DNA from: Populus alba
Taxonomy: Eukaryota > Streptophyta > Magnoliopsida > Malpighiales > Salicaceae
DNA length: 64,000 nucleotides
Direction: 5' to 3'
NCBI RefSeq assembly: GCF_005239225.2
Contig: NC_133300.1
Location: 16,459,875 to 16,523,874, forward strand
A program made the position numbers and the translations under genes. The stretch's first letter is position 1. Each line of letters opens with the position of its first letter. The notes beneath the pieces were generated by a model. The model was not told the DNA's origin. It did no database searches and saw nothing but the letters and a program-made list of their open reading frames with translations. Below, one piece after another: positions 49,067-59,760 of this stretch.

Positions 49067-50185
49067 CGTACTAGGTCCCACTAAACACAGTATGTCGGAA
49101 TGATTATTACGGAGGTGACTGGAGTTGTCAGAAACCAGATAAAGGCTAAGGACTGTCCGTTGTTCATTGATGACAAAGGTACGGATGTGAGCTATTATTG
49201 GCCACATATCTACTTCATTATTATTATTATTTAACTTTTGACTAGATTACAAATATATATTATACGTTTTCCTATTTTTCTTTGGAAGTCATACAAACTT
49301 GTATATTTTATTTATCTTTTTTATCACAACAACAAAAATTAGTTATATTATATTTTCTATTATAAAAAAACAAAGAAAACATTTACAAAAAAAGTACCAT
49401 ATTAATATTAAAACATAAAAAAGGAAAGATTCCTTGATAGAAAAACAAACCATGAAAAAATAATATTAATTAATATTTTTTTAGACTTTAATCTTTGTTT
49501 TGTAAACTCCCGATATATTTTTTATGTAACAAAATTAATATGTGGAACATAATTTGTCTTCTTCTTTCAAGCACATCCATCCTATTAGGAAAATCTAATT
49601 TTTCTTCCAACACATAAAAATTATAATTTCGTTAAAATACTAAAGTTCACATCAAAATTGATTTAATTTGGTGATTAGAAAATAAAAACATGTTTGAAAA
49701 AAATTAAATAATCTAAAGATATAATTATCCGAAGTAGCAACTTCTCATAAAAGACTAGTTTGTTAAGAAACTTGTCAGAGAAAGCATCTTAAGGCCACAA
49801 TCTCAAGCATTTTTTATGAACATAGATACACCTTCTTACGTCTGACTGTGAATTTGTAATGTGTGAAGACAAAACGTTAGCTCTAATCAAATAAATTTAG
49901 CAGTGAATTAAGAGCAAAGTACATAAATATATATATATATACATATATATACAGGGCCATCTGGACAAGAAGATGAAGAAATGTTGGGATCTCATAAACC
50001 GAGGCAGAAGATCTTTAAACAATAAAGAAACTGAAAGTAAATTTCAGTAATTAGGGCAATATCTGCCTGCAAACATCACGAGAGAGCTACAGAGAAAGAT
50101 CTCTTCTTCATACAAAAGGAAATGACAGAAACACAACAATAGATGAACATTGCATTCAATTTCTAAATTGCTCCATTCAGTTAAT
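49067..50185. other. Spacer between the copia element and KIN-like E
   Basis: AT-rich. A short open stretch near 49095-49200 (EVTGVVRNQIKAKDCPLFID) looks transposon-derived but I cannot name it. From about 49720 on the sequence is a diverged relative of the downstream flank of copies B and C ('cttcttacgtctgactgtg'). Confidence 0.4.
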
Positions 50186-50842
50186 TCATTTGTTCATGCC
50201 AGTTGCCTTCTTCACTCCTTCAACAGCTCCCTGTGCCGTAGACATCACCTGTTGACCAGCCTACACCAAGAACAAGTATCATAATTAAATTACACATCTG
50301 TTCGTTATTTTCTTGAGCACAAGCTACTGTAGTGGTGAGGATGAATTCTCTGGAAAAATAAAACACAGAAAATGAGATTGAAGGAAAGTATTTGAATACC
50401 CCTTGCACTGACTCCTTTGCATATTGAGCAGCATTACCAGCTTTCTCCATCATGGTAGGACTGGTCTTCTCCTGAAACAAACAAAATCCATGCCTTATCA
50501 TGTATTGGAAGAGAAATATCATTGTGTTCTTGAGCACAAGCTACTGTAGAGGTGAGGATGAATTCTCTAAAAAAAAAACATAGAAATGAGATTGAAGGAG
50601 AGTATTTGAATACCCCTAGCACTGATTCCTTTGCAGATTGAGCAGCATTACCAGCTTTGTCCACCAAGTTACTGGCCTTCTCCTGAAACAAACAAAATAC
50701 ATGCCTTCTCATGTATTAGAAGAGCAAAATCAAGCAGATTCATAAATAAAAAGGAAGAAACAAACAAAATTCAAAGGCTGACCTCAGCTCGGCCCTTGGC
50801 CTCGCCAGCTTGGAAGCTCATCTTCTGGGTATTGTCAGTCAT
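50186..50842 (-). CDS. KIN1/KIN2-like stress protein, array copy E
   Basis: Exons 50783-50842, 50614-50682 (2a), 50400-50471 (2b), 50186-50260, giving 91 aa. It is more diverged: start MTDNTQ, exon 1 ends KGRAE, 2a has SNLVDK and ends SVLG, 2b has MMEKAG, and the last exon has AGQQ, AQGAVEGVKKATG. The splice sites are intact. With copy F it forms a subgroup with Thr2 and the AGQQ motif, and both share about 2 kb of upstream flank. Confidence 0.85.
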
Positions 50843-50949
50843 CTTTGGTTTCTGATTTCTTGTGAGAGATTTGGAAGAATTCAAATAAATCGAAAGCTCA
50901 AATGCTTGAAAAATGAAAACTCTTGGTAGTAAAGGAATGCCATAGCAGC

Positions 50950-51006
50950 CATGATTTATACTGGTTTAAACCAGTCCATCGCTGGACACGTACTATTCCA
51001 CGTGTC
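50950..51006 (-). promoter_or_regulatory. Promoter of KIN-like E with two ACGT cores
   Basis: GACACGTGGA (about 50997-51006) and GTACGTGTCC (about 50983-50992) on the minus strand, with a TATAAATC box near 50952-50960. A TGGTTTAAACCA palindrome (50962-50973) lies between; copies A, C and D have no such palindrome. Confidence 0.6.
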
Positions 51007-51909
51007 AAGCTACGATTGCTTGGAATAATATCTGTTTTGTGGTTGAGATTATGGGGGCCTTTCACCAGGGGGGTTGTGAATAATTAATGTGCTAATTTTC
51101 TTTGTTTGTTAAAAAAATAATAAAAAATTCTTTCGGTTATTTCTTAACAGATTCAATTATCATGATTGAGGGATCCAAAATCTTGAGCCCAAGACACCAA
51201 AATTACATACATACAATACTGTCCAAATCTTATGACATGATTGAGAAAAAACATATTATATACATACAATATTGTCCAAATCTTATGACATGATTGAGAA
51301 AAAGCATGTTTAGTAATTTAAATATTACATCTTGTAATCATGATAAAAAAAAAAATTATATATATATATATATATATAGATTCTAGCATGCATGTTCAAA
51401 TTGAATATATATTAAACTTATAATTGATATCTAAATAAAATTCTAGTATGTATATTAATCATATAATATATCTTTTTAAAAACTGAACTTAAGCTCTAAA
51501 GTATATAAAAAAAGTCAAAAAACGAGTCTTTTTATGATCTTTGTTTGTTTGCCAAAATGTTTTTTTTTTTGTTTTTTTTTAACACATTCATAGCTTGTTA
51601 ACCAATTTTATTTGTAACATAAACATATAAAAATTATAAAATAAACAAAAAAATATTAATTTAATATTTTTTTCAAGTCTTTTTAAAATGGATAAAAAAC
51701 CGTTGTTCCAAACTCGACACCAAACACACACAGACACTTGCTCTAAAATGTAAATCCCAATTAGGTTACAAACGAAAGCTTGGTTTGATCATCTTAGGTG
51801 TGAAATCTATTGAAGATCAATCCAGAATTTTCTCACCGCCTACCATCTACGGATCATGTAGAAATATCTATCCATAACTCCACCAAAAAATATCTTAGCT
51901 ACATGTGGC

Positions 51910-52092
51910 TGGTGTTGTGTTTAGTATTACGTTTTAGAAGTATTTAAAAAAATAATAAAATATTTTTTATTTTAAATTAATATTTTTCAGATTATTTTTG
52001 ATATACTGATATTAAAATAATTTTAAAAAATAAAATAAAAATTATTTTAATATATTTTAAAATAAAAAACATTTTAAAAAAACTACCATACA
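51910..52092 (+). mobile_element. MITE in the flank of copy E
   Basis: About 180 nt, bounded by 'gtgttgtgtttagtatta' and 'ctaccatacaccca', with an AT-only interior. The paralogous MITE at 55329-55513 is in the same relative position, so it was present before the E/F duplication. Confidence 0.6.
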
Positions 52093-53150
52093 CCCAAAGA
52101 CACGTGACATATGATGTAAGCTGGAAATTTCTCCTACCGACATAGCATAGCCACGTGTGGGTGTGTGGGTGGTTCCTTCAGGTGGGCAACGAGTGAGAAG
52201 AAAGATGAATAAGTGAAAGAGTGTCAGAAAAAAGAGAGATAATAATGAAGAGAGTGTTCAGTGTGTGTCGCGTGAGCTTTTGGAAACGCGTTATCTCGCT
52301 TTTTCAAAAAACTTTAAATTCTTTTTATTAAAATTTAATTTTTTATATATTTTTTAAATAATTTTAATATATAAATTTCAAAAATAATTTTTTAAAATAA
52401 AAAAAAATATATTATTTTAATATAAAAAATCCTTTAAAAAATAATTATAACTGTACTCACAATCACCCAGTTAAAAGACGTATAAATTAGTTAGCTTCAA
52501 AGTCGTTGCTCAAAATTCATGTTCAACAAAGTCTTTTTATTTTTCTAACTAAAATTTTCAAAAACATTTATCGAAAAAACAATGTAAAAAATAAAAAACA
52601 TTAATGGTTATGGAATAAAGAAAAAAACCAATGAATAATTAATATAAAACTTCATTTTTTTAAGATTTGTTTATCACTTTCTTTCAATATTTTTTTAATT
52701 ATATATAAAATACTGAGATTTTGAGATTTTGTTTGAATGTTTGATTTAAGATTTGCTTTTAAGGTCCATAATAGATTTTCTTTTTGGAAAATATTGATTG
52801 CAATTTATAAAATATTCGATATTAGGTTAATAAATGATTTTACAATTGTTTTTTATTGTATTATTAAATAAAATATAATTTTAAAAAATATAAATTCTAG
52901 TTAAAAGAGTTTTTAAATTTAATTTACTGGGATCGGATTTAATAATAATCTAAAAAAACATAAGTTCAATTTTGAAAATTTTATTTCAAAGTATTTTTTT
53001 TTCTTTATTATAATTCCTACAGTACTACCCTAAAAGCTCATTTAAAAACTTATGCTGCCTTTTCTTTCATAGAAACAATTTGCAGTATATTTGACATCTA
53101 ATATACTTTTCACTTATAAGATAGTTTTTAGCTTTTAATGTAAAATGAGA

Positions 53151-53500
53151 TATATTAATTAGGTGTTTGTATTTTTCCTCTTTTTGTTTACTTCAGCTAA
53201 TTTTGTTTCTTCATAATAATAGCAATGGATTAAGATTAATTAAGAGTGATGATCGCAATGTAAGTGGAGCAATGTTATGGAATTCTAAGTTGCTCTTGAA
53301 CTCATACTTCAGGGACTTAAGACTTGTCAGATTCATAAACACCAAATATTCAAGGAGTGAATTAATAGCAAAGTATAGATATAGAGGACCATCTGGACAT
53401 GCAGGATGCCATGAAGATGAAGGAATGTTGTGCTCTCATAAACCGAGACAAAAGATCCTTAAACAAGTACGAAACTGAAGTAAAATTTCACTAATTAGGG
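53151..53500 (+). repeat. Duplicated 3' end of CDC48 (last codon, stop, 3' UTR)
   Basis: From 53151 the sequence follows that from 29218 (TATATTAATTAGG...) through the CDC48 3' UTR and on into the downstream flank of the KIN-like gene, with few differences. The base before (53150) no longer matches CDC48. It is a footprint of a duplication, not a gene. Confidence 0.9.
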
Positions 53501-53654
53501 CAAAATCTGCCTGCAAACATCGATCACGAGAGAGCTACAGAGAGAGCTCTCTTCTTTATACTAAAGGAAATGACAGAAACAAAACAATAGATGAACATAG
53601 CATTTAATTTCTAAATTGCTATAGACAATTATTGGACTGCTTCATTCAGCTACT

Positions 53655-54308
53655 TCATTTTTTCATGCCAGTTGCATTCTTCACTCCTTCAACAGCTGCC
53701 TGTGCCGTAGACATCACCTGTTGACCAGCCTACACCAAGAACAGGTATCATAAGTAAATTATACATTTGTCCATTGTATTCTTGAGCACAAGCTACTGTA
53801 GTGGTGAGGATGAATTCTCTCAAAAATAAAACACAGAAAATGAGATTGAAGGAGAGTATTTGAATACCCCTTGCACTGACTCCTTTGCATATTGAGCAGC
53901 ATTACCAGCTTTGTCCATCATGGTAGGGCTGGTCTTCTCCTGAAACAAACAAAATCCATGCCTTATCATGTATTGGAAGAGAAATATCATTGTGTTCTTG
54001 AGCACAAGCTACTGTAGAGGTGAGGATGAATTCTCTTAAGAACAAAACATAGAAATGAGATTGAAGGAGAGTATTTGAATACCCCTGTCACTGATTCCTT
54101 TGCAGATTGAGCAGCATTACCAGCTTTGTCCACCAAGTTACTGGCCTTCTCCTGAAACAAACAAAATCCATGCCTTCATGTATTAGAAGAGCAAAATCAA
54201 GCAGATTCATAAATAAAAAGGAAGAAATAAACAAATTCACAGGCTGACCTGAGTTTGGCCCTTGGCCTCACCAGCTTGGAAGCTCATCTTCTGGGTATTG
54301 TCAGTCAT
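53655..54308 (-). CDS. KIN1/KIN2-like stress protein, array copy F
   Basis: Exons 54249-54308, 54083-54151 (2a), 53868-53939 (2b), 53655-53729, giving 91 aa. Start MTDNTQ, exon 1 ends KGQTQ, 2a has SNLVDK and ends SVTG, the last exon starts AGQQ and ends TGMKK. The frame and splice sites are intact. It is the outermost copy, with a CDC48-derived 3' flank like copy A and a 5' flank like copy E. Confidence 0.85.
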
Positions 54309-54415
54309 CTTTGGTTTCTGATTTCTTGCAAGAGATTTGGAAGAACTCAAATAAATCGAAAGCTCAAATGCTTGAAAAATGAGAACTCTTGGTAGTAGAG
54401 GAATGCCATAGCAGC

Positions 54416-54472
54416 CATGATTTATACTGGTTTAAACCAGTCCATCGCTGGACACGTACTATGCCACGTGTC
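54416..54472 (-). promoter_or_regulatory. Promoter of KIN-like F with two ACGT cores
   Basis: GACACGTGGC (54463-54472) and GTACGTGTCC (54449-54458) on the minus strand; TATAAATC near 54418-54426; the TGGTTTAAACCA palindrome lies between, as in copy E. Confidence 0.6.
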
Positions 54473-55328
54473 AAGCTGCAGACTGCTTGGAATAATATCT
54501 GTTTTGAGGTTGAGATTATGGGGGCCTTTGACCAGGGGGGTTGTGAATAATTCATGTGCTAATTTTCTTTGTTTGTTAAAAAAAATAATAAAAAATTCTT
54601 TCTGTTATTTTTTAACAGATTCAATTAAGAAAGAATCATGATCGAGGGATCCAAAATCTTGAGCCCAAAACACCAACACTTTATACATACAATGTTGTCC
54701 AAATCTTATGACATGATTGAGAAAAAAACATGTTTAGTTTATAATTTAAGTATTACATCTTGTAATCATGAAAAAAAAATTATATATATATATAGATTAT
54801 AGTATGCATGTTCAAATTGAATATATATTAAACTTATAATTGATATCTAAATAAAATTCTAGTACTTATATCAATCATATAATATATCTTTATAAAAACC
54901 AAACCTAAGCTGTAAAGTATAAAAAAAAAATAAAAAAAAAAGTCTTTTTAACACATTCATAGATTGTTAACCACTTTTATGTGGTATAATTAAAGTAATA
55001 ACTGTTTAAAGTTTTTTTTATATATTTATAACATCAACACATAACAATTATAAAAAAATATAAAAAAATATTTTTTTAATATTTTTTTCAGTAAAATATA
55101 TTTTTAAAATGATTAAACGTTGTTCCAAACTCGACACCAAACACACACAGACACTTGCTCTAAAATGTAAATTCCAATTAGGTTACAAAGGAAAGCTTGC
55201 TTTGATCATCTTAGGTGTGAAATCTATTGAAGATCAATCCAGAATTTTCTCACCGCCTACCATCTTTGGATCATGTAGAAATATCTAGCCATAACTGCAG
55301 CAGAAAATATCTTACCTCCAGGTGGCTG

Positions 55329-55513
55329 GTGGTGTGTTTGGTATTGTATTTTTAAAGTTTTTTAAAAAATAATAAAAAATTTTATTTTAAATTAATATTT
55401 TTCAGATTACTTTAATTTAATATACTGATATCAAAATAATTTTTAAAAAATAAAAATAATTATTTTAATATATTTTAAAATAAAAAATATTTCAAAAAAA
55501 ACAACCATACACC
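55329..55513 (+). mobile_element. MITE in the flank of copy F
   Basis: Bounded by 'ggtggtgtgtttggtatt' and 'acaaccatacaccca'; orthologous within the duplication to 51910-52092. Confidence 0.6.
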
Positions 55514-56091
55514 CAAAGCCACGTGACATATGATGTAAGCTGGAAATTTCTCCTACCGACATAGCATAGCCATGTGTGGGTGTGTGTGTGGTTCCTTCAT
55601 TTTGTGTGGTGGGCAACGAGTGAGAAGAAAGATGAATCAGTGAAAGAGTGTGTCAGATAAAATGAAGAGTGTTCAGTGTGTGTCGCGTGAGTTTTGGAAA
55701 CGCGTTATATCACGTTTTTAAAAAAAGTTAAATTTTTTTTATTAAAATTTAATATATTTTAAATAATTTTAATATACTGATTTTAAAAGTAATTTTTTAA
55801 AAATATAAAAAATAATATAATATAATTTTAGAAAATGTAAATTCTGGTTAAGAGTTTTTAAATTTAATTTACTGCATCGGATTTAATAATAATATAAAAA
55901 AACATAAGTTTAATTTTGAAAATTTTCTTTCCAAGTATTTTTTTTTTCTTTATTATAATTCCTACACTACCCTAAAAGTTCATTTAAAAACTTATGCTGC
56001 CTTTTCTTTCATAGAAACAATTTGCAGTATATTTGACATCTAATATACTTTCCACTTATATGATAGTTTTTAGCTTTTAATGTAAAATGAG

Positions 56092-56380
56092 TTATTTTTT
56101 AAGAAAAAAATTAAAAATTTTATATTATATGGTGGATTTATTCTCATTTTATAGTTTGTTAATCCTCTCTATAATCTACTTTTATTACTTATATATAGAA
56201 ACAAAAGGAGCTAAAAGTGGAAAATATTCCTTTTCATAATTAACATATCCTAATCTCCCCTTTTTTAATCATTACTTATCACCAAATTTAATTTCTTCAA
56301 CATTTTATTGCTCATTCTAAATTTTTTTGTTGTTTTTTTTTTTTTGGACTTATATTATTCACCAATAAAACATTTATTTC

Positions 56381-56414
<34 letters not shown>

Positions 56415-57906
56415 ATAAAGTAGTTTACATTTTTAAAACCTTGATTTTTATATATATTTTTTAATTTTAATTAACTTTGAACAATAAAAAGTAGAAACTA
56501 ATATTTAATTAAAATTTAGTATTGTTAGAATAAGATACTCTATGAAAATATTAAATATAAGGGATAATGTGGTCTATTAATGGCACAAAAGTGTCATCTA
56601 CTGGTTTAAATGGAGTTGAGTTACTTGAATTTGAGTTAGAATAACAAGTGAAGGATGTTTCCAGATTGTTTGCTATCAGCCCATGGTCAGTTTTGAATTT
56701 TGTCTCTTTATTACAAGGAAAAATGAGCATATCCTACCTTGTTTTCAAGTTCATAATATAATCTTTCAAGATTGTTTAGCCATGGATGAATTAGAATTTT
56801 CTACAAAGAGTTATGTCAGTTTTAATTATAGTGCTTTTTAGGCATCTATTTGCATTTCATAAAGTTAAAAAACAAGTTATTGTTATTTATAGTCTAGAAT
56901 TTAGCTCAATTCAATTATTAGGTCTCATTTATCTTATTTTAATTTTTTTAAAACTTGAAAGAATATTTCAAGTACATAGTTATGATTCAGACTATGTATT
57001 GAAATTTTTTTAAAAAAAAATTAATTAAAATATTTTAACTTAGTATTTTCTTAATTTATATCTCTAAAATAATGATCTAATCTGTATAATTTGAATAGTA
57101 AGTTGTTTGCATCTATATTTTTTTTATTTAAAAACTTAAAATGGTGCGAAAAACACTTTGTTTGTTGTGAATAACCTTTGTTGTTGAATTTTCCATGCCA
57201 TCCCAGTATTAATCAAAGAGAACTTTATTTATTGTTATTGAAATAATGCCTTGGAAGAATATTGGAGCATGAACATATAAATGAGCTTTCAACTTTTTTA
57301 GTTCTTTTAGTTGATATATACGAGTTTTATCACATCTTGATGTCGGCTGAGATCGACCTTACAAGGTGATGGTGGCTGTCTAGGGACTTGTGCCCATGAA
57401 TTCCTCTATTTACATTCTTCTTCCTTGCATTTCATCTTCTTCCTTGATTACTCGCAATTGTGTCCAATGATCTTCGTAAGTAGAAAATGCAATATTTGTA
57501 GATATGATATCTAGGTTAACATATTTATGCCATGATCCTTGTCATCTTAATTGTCTCCTTCGCTGCTGAGACCTTCTACTTGTCTTTAGACTCTCAATCT
57601 TTTCTTCTTTTTTTTTTTTTTTTTTTTTTATAGGAATAAAACAGGACTATGATCATGAGATTTCAGTTTGATTGGGGGCTGATTTAATGCATGGTGGAAA
57701 CCAACGCTAAAGATGGCTTGGGGAAGACTAGAAATCAGCATGTTTTTTCTTTTAAACAACGTTTGTTTTTCCATCTACCTCATTAAAAATGGGTTTTATG
57801 AAAGTCAACAATGTAAGAGTCCATTTGTGATTTTTCAATGGAAATTATTTTACCGATGGATCACAGATAGAAAATATTAATTTAAAAAATGTTTATTGGT
57901 GATTTA
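56092..57906. other. Intergenic stretch beyond the array
   Basis: AT-rich, with TA runs near 56385-56415 and a T tract near 57607-57629. Short plus-strand frames (for example 56813-57013) are hydrophobic low-complexity translations of AT-rich DNA. No gene is recognised. Confidence 0.45.
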
Positions 57907-58906
57907 GGTCCCGTTTGTTTGTTGGAAAATAGTTTCTTTTTGAAAAATGAATTCCGGAAAAAGTAAATTTCGAGAAAGTATTTTTTGATGTTTGGTAGTG
58001 TAATGAAAATTTTTCAATGTTTGGTAGTGTAATGAAAAATAAGTTGGTAAACACTTTCCAGTGTTTGGTTATGTAATGGAAAATGAGCTGGAAAATAACT
58101 TATTAATATTTTATTTTTCTCAAGTTTATTAAAATAATAAGGAACAAATCTTACAAATTAAAAAGTTGAATAAAAATGAAATTGAAAAAAAATATATAAT
58201 TTTATAAATTATCTCAAATAAATAAATAATAATCAAAATAATAGAGATCAAATCTACAAAATTAAAAAAAAAAAAGATGAAGAAATTAAAATAATAATAA
58301 TCAACATTTCATAAATTATTTCAAATAAAATAAGTAACAATCAAAAGAATAAGGACGAAATTTGATAGATAAAAAATTTAAATAAAAAAATGATAAGAAA
58401 AAAGCAAATAGCAATTATAAAAATAAGGACCAAAGTTAATATAAAAATAAAATTTTAAGAGATGAAATTGAAAAATAAATATTCAAAACAAAATATATAT
58501 AGCAATCAAAAGTTTGAGGATCAAATTTGATATAATCAGCAAATAATCACATTTCTAAATTTTTCACAACTTCTGGAAAGTGTTTTCCCCCTAAATTTTT
58601 CAAGAAAACACTTTCATGAAAATCAAGCCAAATTTTTCTTTTACTGGAAAGTGTTTTCCAATGACTAACTTTTCTACTAGCAAACAAACACAAGAAAGTT
58701 TAGAAAGTGATTTCTCGGAAATCACTTTCCGGAAAACAAACACAGCTAAAGGAAAAATATTTTCTTGAAAACCAAGTCAAATTTTTCTGTGACTGAAATT
58801 GACCGGAAAGTGTTTTCCATTGACTAACTTTTCTAATGACAAACAAACACAGTAAAGTTTGGAAAATAGTTTTCCGGAAACTACTTTTTGGGAAACAAAC
58901 ATGGCC
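57907..58906 (+). mobile_element. Non-autonomous DNA element with inverted termini (about 1 kb)
   Basis: The left end 'ggtcccgtttgtttgttgga' is mirrored by the right end, whose reverse complement reads 'ggccatgtttgtttcccaaa'; both continue into GGAAAATAG/AGTTTCCGGAAAAC-type sequence. The termini are internally repeated (the 'actttccggaaaacaaacaca' block near 58720 repeats the right end). The interior is AT-rich without coding potential. Superfamily (hAT or Mutator-like) is not decided because no target duplication was identified. Confidence 0.6.
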
Positions 58907-58959
58907 TTATGTTCTTTCAATAAGTTCATCGTTAAAAAGAATTACCAACTTCATTTTGT

Positions 58960-59200
58960 CGGATTTCCTCGATACAATTTAGCATATCACTGATAGGAGA
59001 ACTGTATAAAATTTTGCCAGTGAGTTAACAATTGCAGTAATTTTTTCTAACTTTATGGAATATATTGACGAACTAATTCTATCGATAAGTTTACAGAAGC
59101 ATTAACATTTGTTGAAATTCTTTTCCAACTCTCTAGAATTACCAACGGAATAAGTCTGTAGGTAACCGCCAGTAATAATTTTAAAATATTTTTTTAAAAA
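58960..59200 (-). repeat. CACTA subterminal repeats, inverted fragment
   Basis: The reverse complement of this stretch has the same unit as 43540-43870 ('ttattccgttggtaattcta', 'gagagttggaaaagaattt'). It is an isolated remnant of a CACTA end. Confidence 0.5.
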
Positions 59201-59284
59201 ATCTATTAAATAGAAATAGAAAATAATTTAAAAAATTAAATTAATATAAAATTTATCGTTGTTTTTATTTGTATTAAAATTAAT

Positions 59285-59760
59285 AGATGGAGACTATGTG
59301 CAACGAACAATAAGGGATCACAATGGAGGAAATTGATTTATTAGCAAGATCAAATAAGAAAAAGGAGCCGATTATCGATGGAAGGCAAAATGAACAAGGG
59401 AGACTCATTGTTGGGTTCTACTTTTTGGGAACAACAATTAATGGAAATAGCCAACTGGAACACTGAGTGTCCGAGGAAGAGGAAAGTGGGGAGGAAGACT
59501 GCCCGGTCATAAAACTATCAACGGAGGAAAAAAAACGTATAAGGGCACCTTGGCGTCAAACAATCATCGTGAAAGTTATGGGTAGACGAGGAGGCTACAT
59601 TTATCTTTCGCGACGTATTCGACGAATAACCTAAGGGGCTGCATCTGATATGCTTCCGGCGTGGTCAATATGGGCACGAAAGAGAGAACTGCCCTTCTGG
59701 TGAAAAGCATGAGGAGACCAGTAACGATAGACAACGATATATTTGTGAGTCTTTAACAAA
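59285..59760 (+). pseudogene. LINE ORF1 fragment (DUF4283/zinc-knuckle type)
   Basis: Translation pieces: EKKRIRAPWRQTIIVKVMGR followed by RGGYIYL (about 59525-59605), then, after a deletion, GLHLICFRRGQYGHERENCP (about 59637-59700). This is the N-terminal DUF4283 and CCHC pattern of plant LINE ORF1. The second Cys of the knuckle is Arg and the frame is broken, so it is dead. Confidence 0.6.

Larger units (their letters stand above)
50843..53149. repeat. 5' flank of copy E, duplicated upstream of copy F (54309-56091)
   Basis: The two flanks align over most of their length: 'gacaccaaacacacacagac' (51715 and 55131), a MITE, 'agctggaaatttctcctaccg', the 'cagtgtgtgtcgcgtgag' block and the final 'gcttttaatgtaaaatgag'. 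Copy E's flank ends at 53149, where it meets the CDC48 tail; copy F's flank continues into unrelated DNA at 56092. No coding content. Confidence 0.85.
54309..56091. repeat. 5' flank of copy F, duplicate of 50843-53149
   Basis: Contains the paralogous MITE (55329-55513) and the same ordered blocks as the flank of copy E. A segment of about 430 nt present in E at roughly 52390-52830 is missing here near 55800-55830. Confidence 0.85.
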
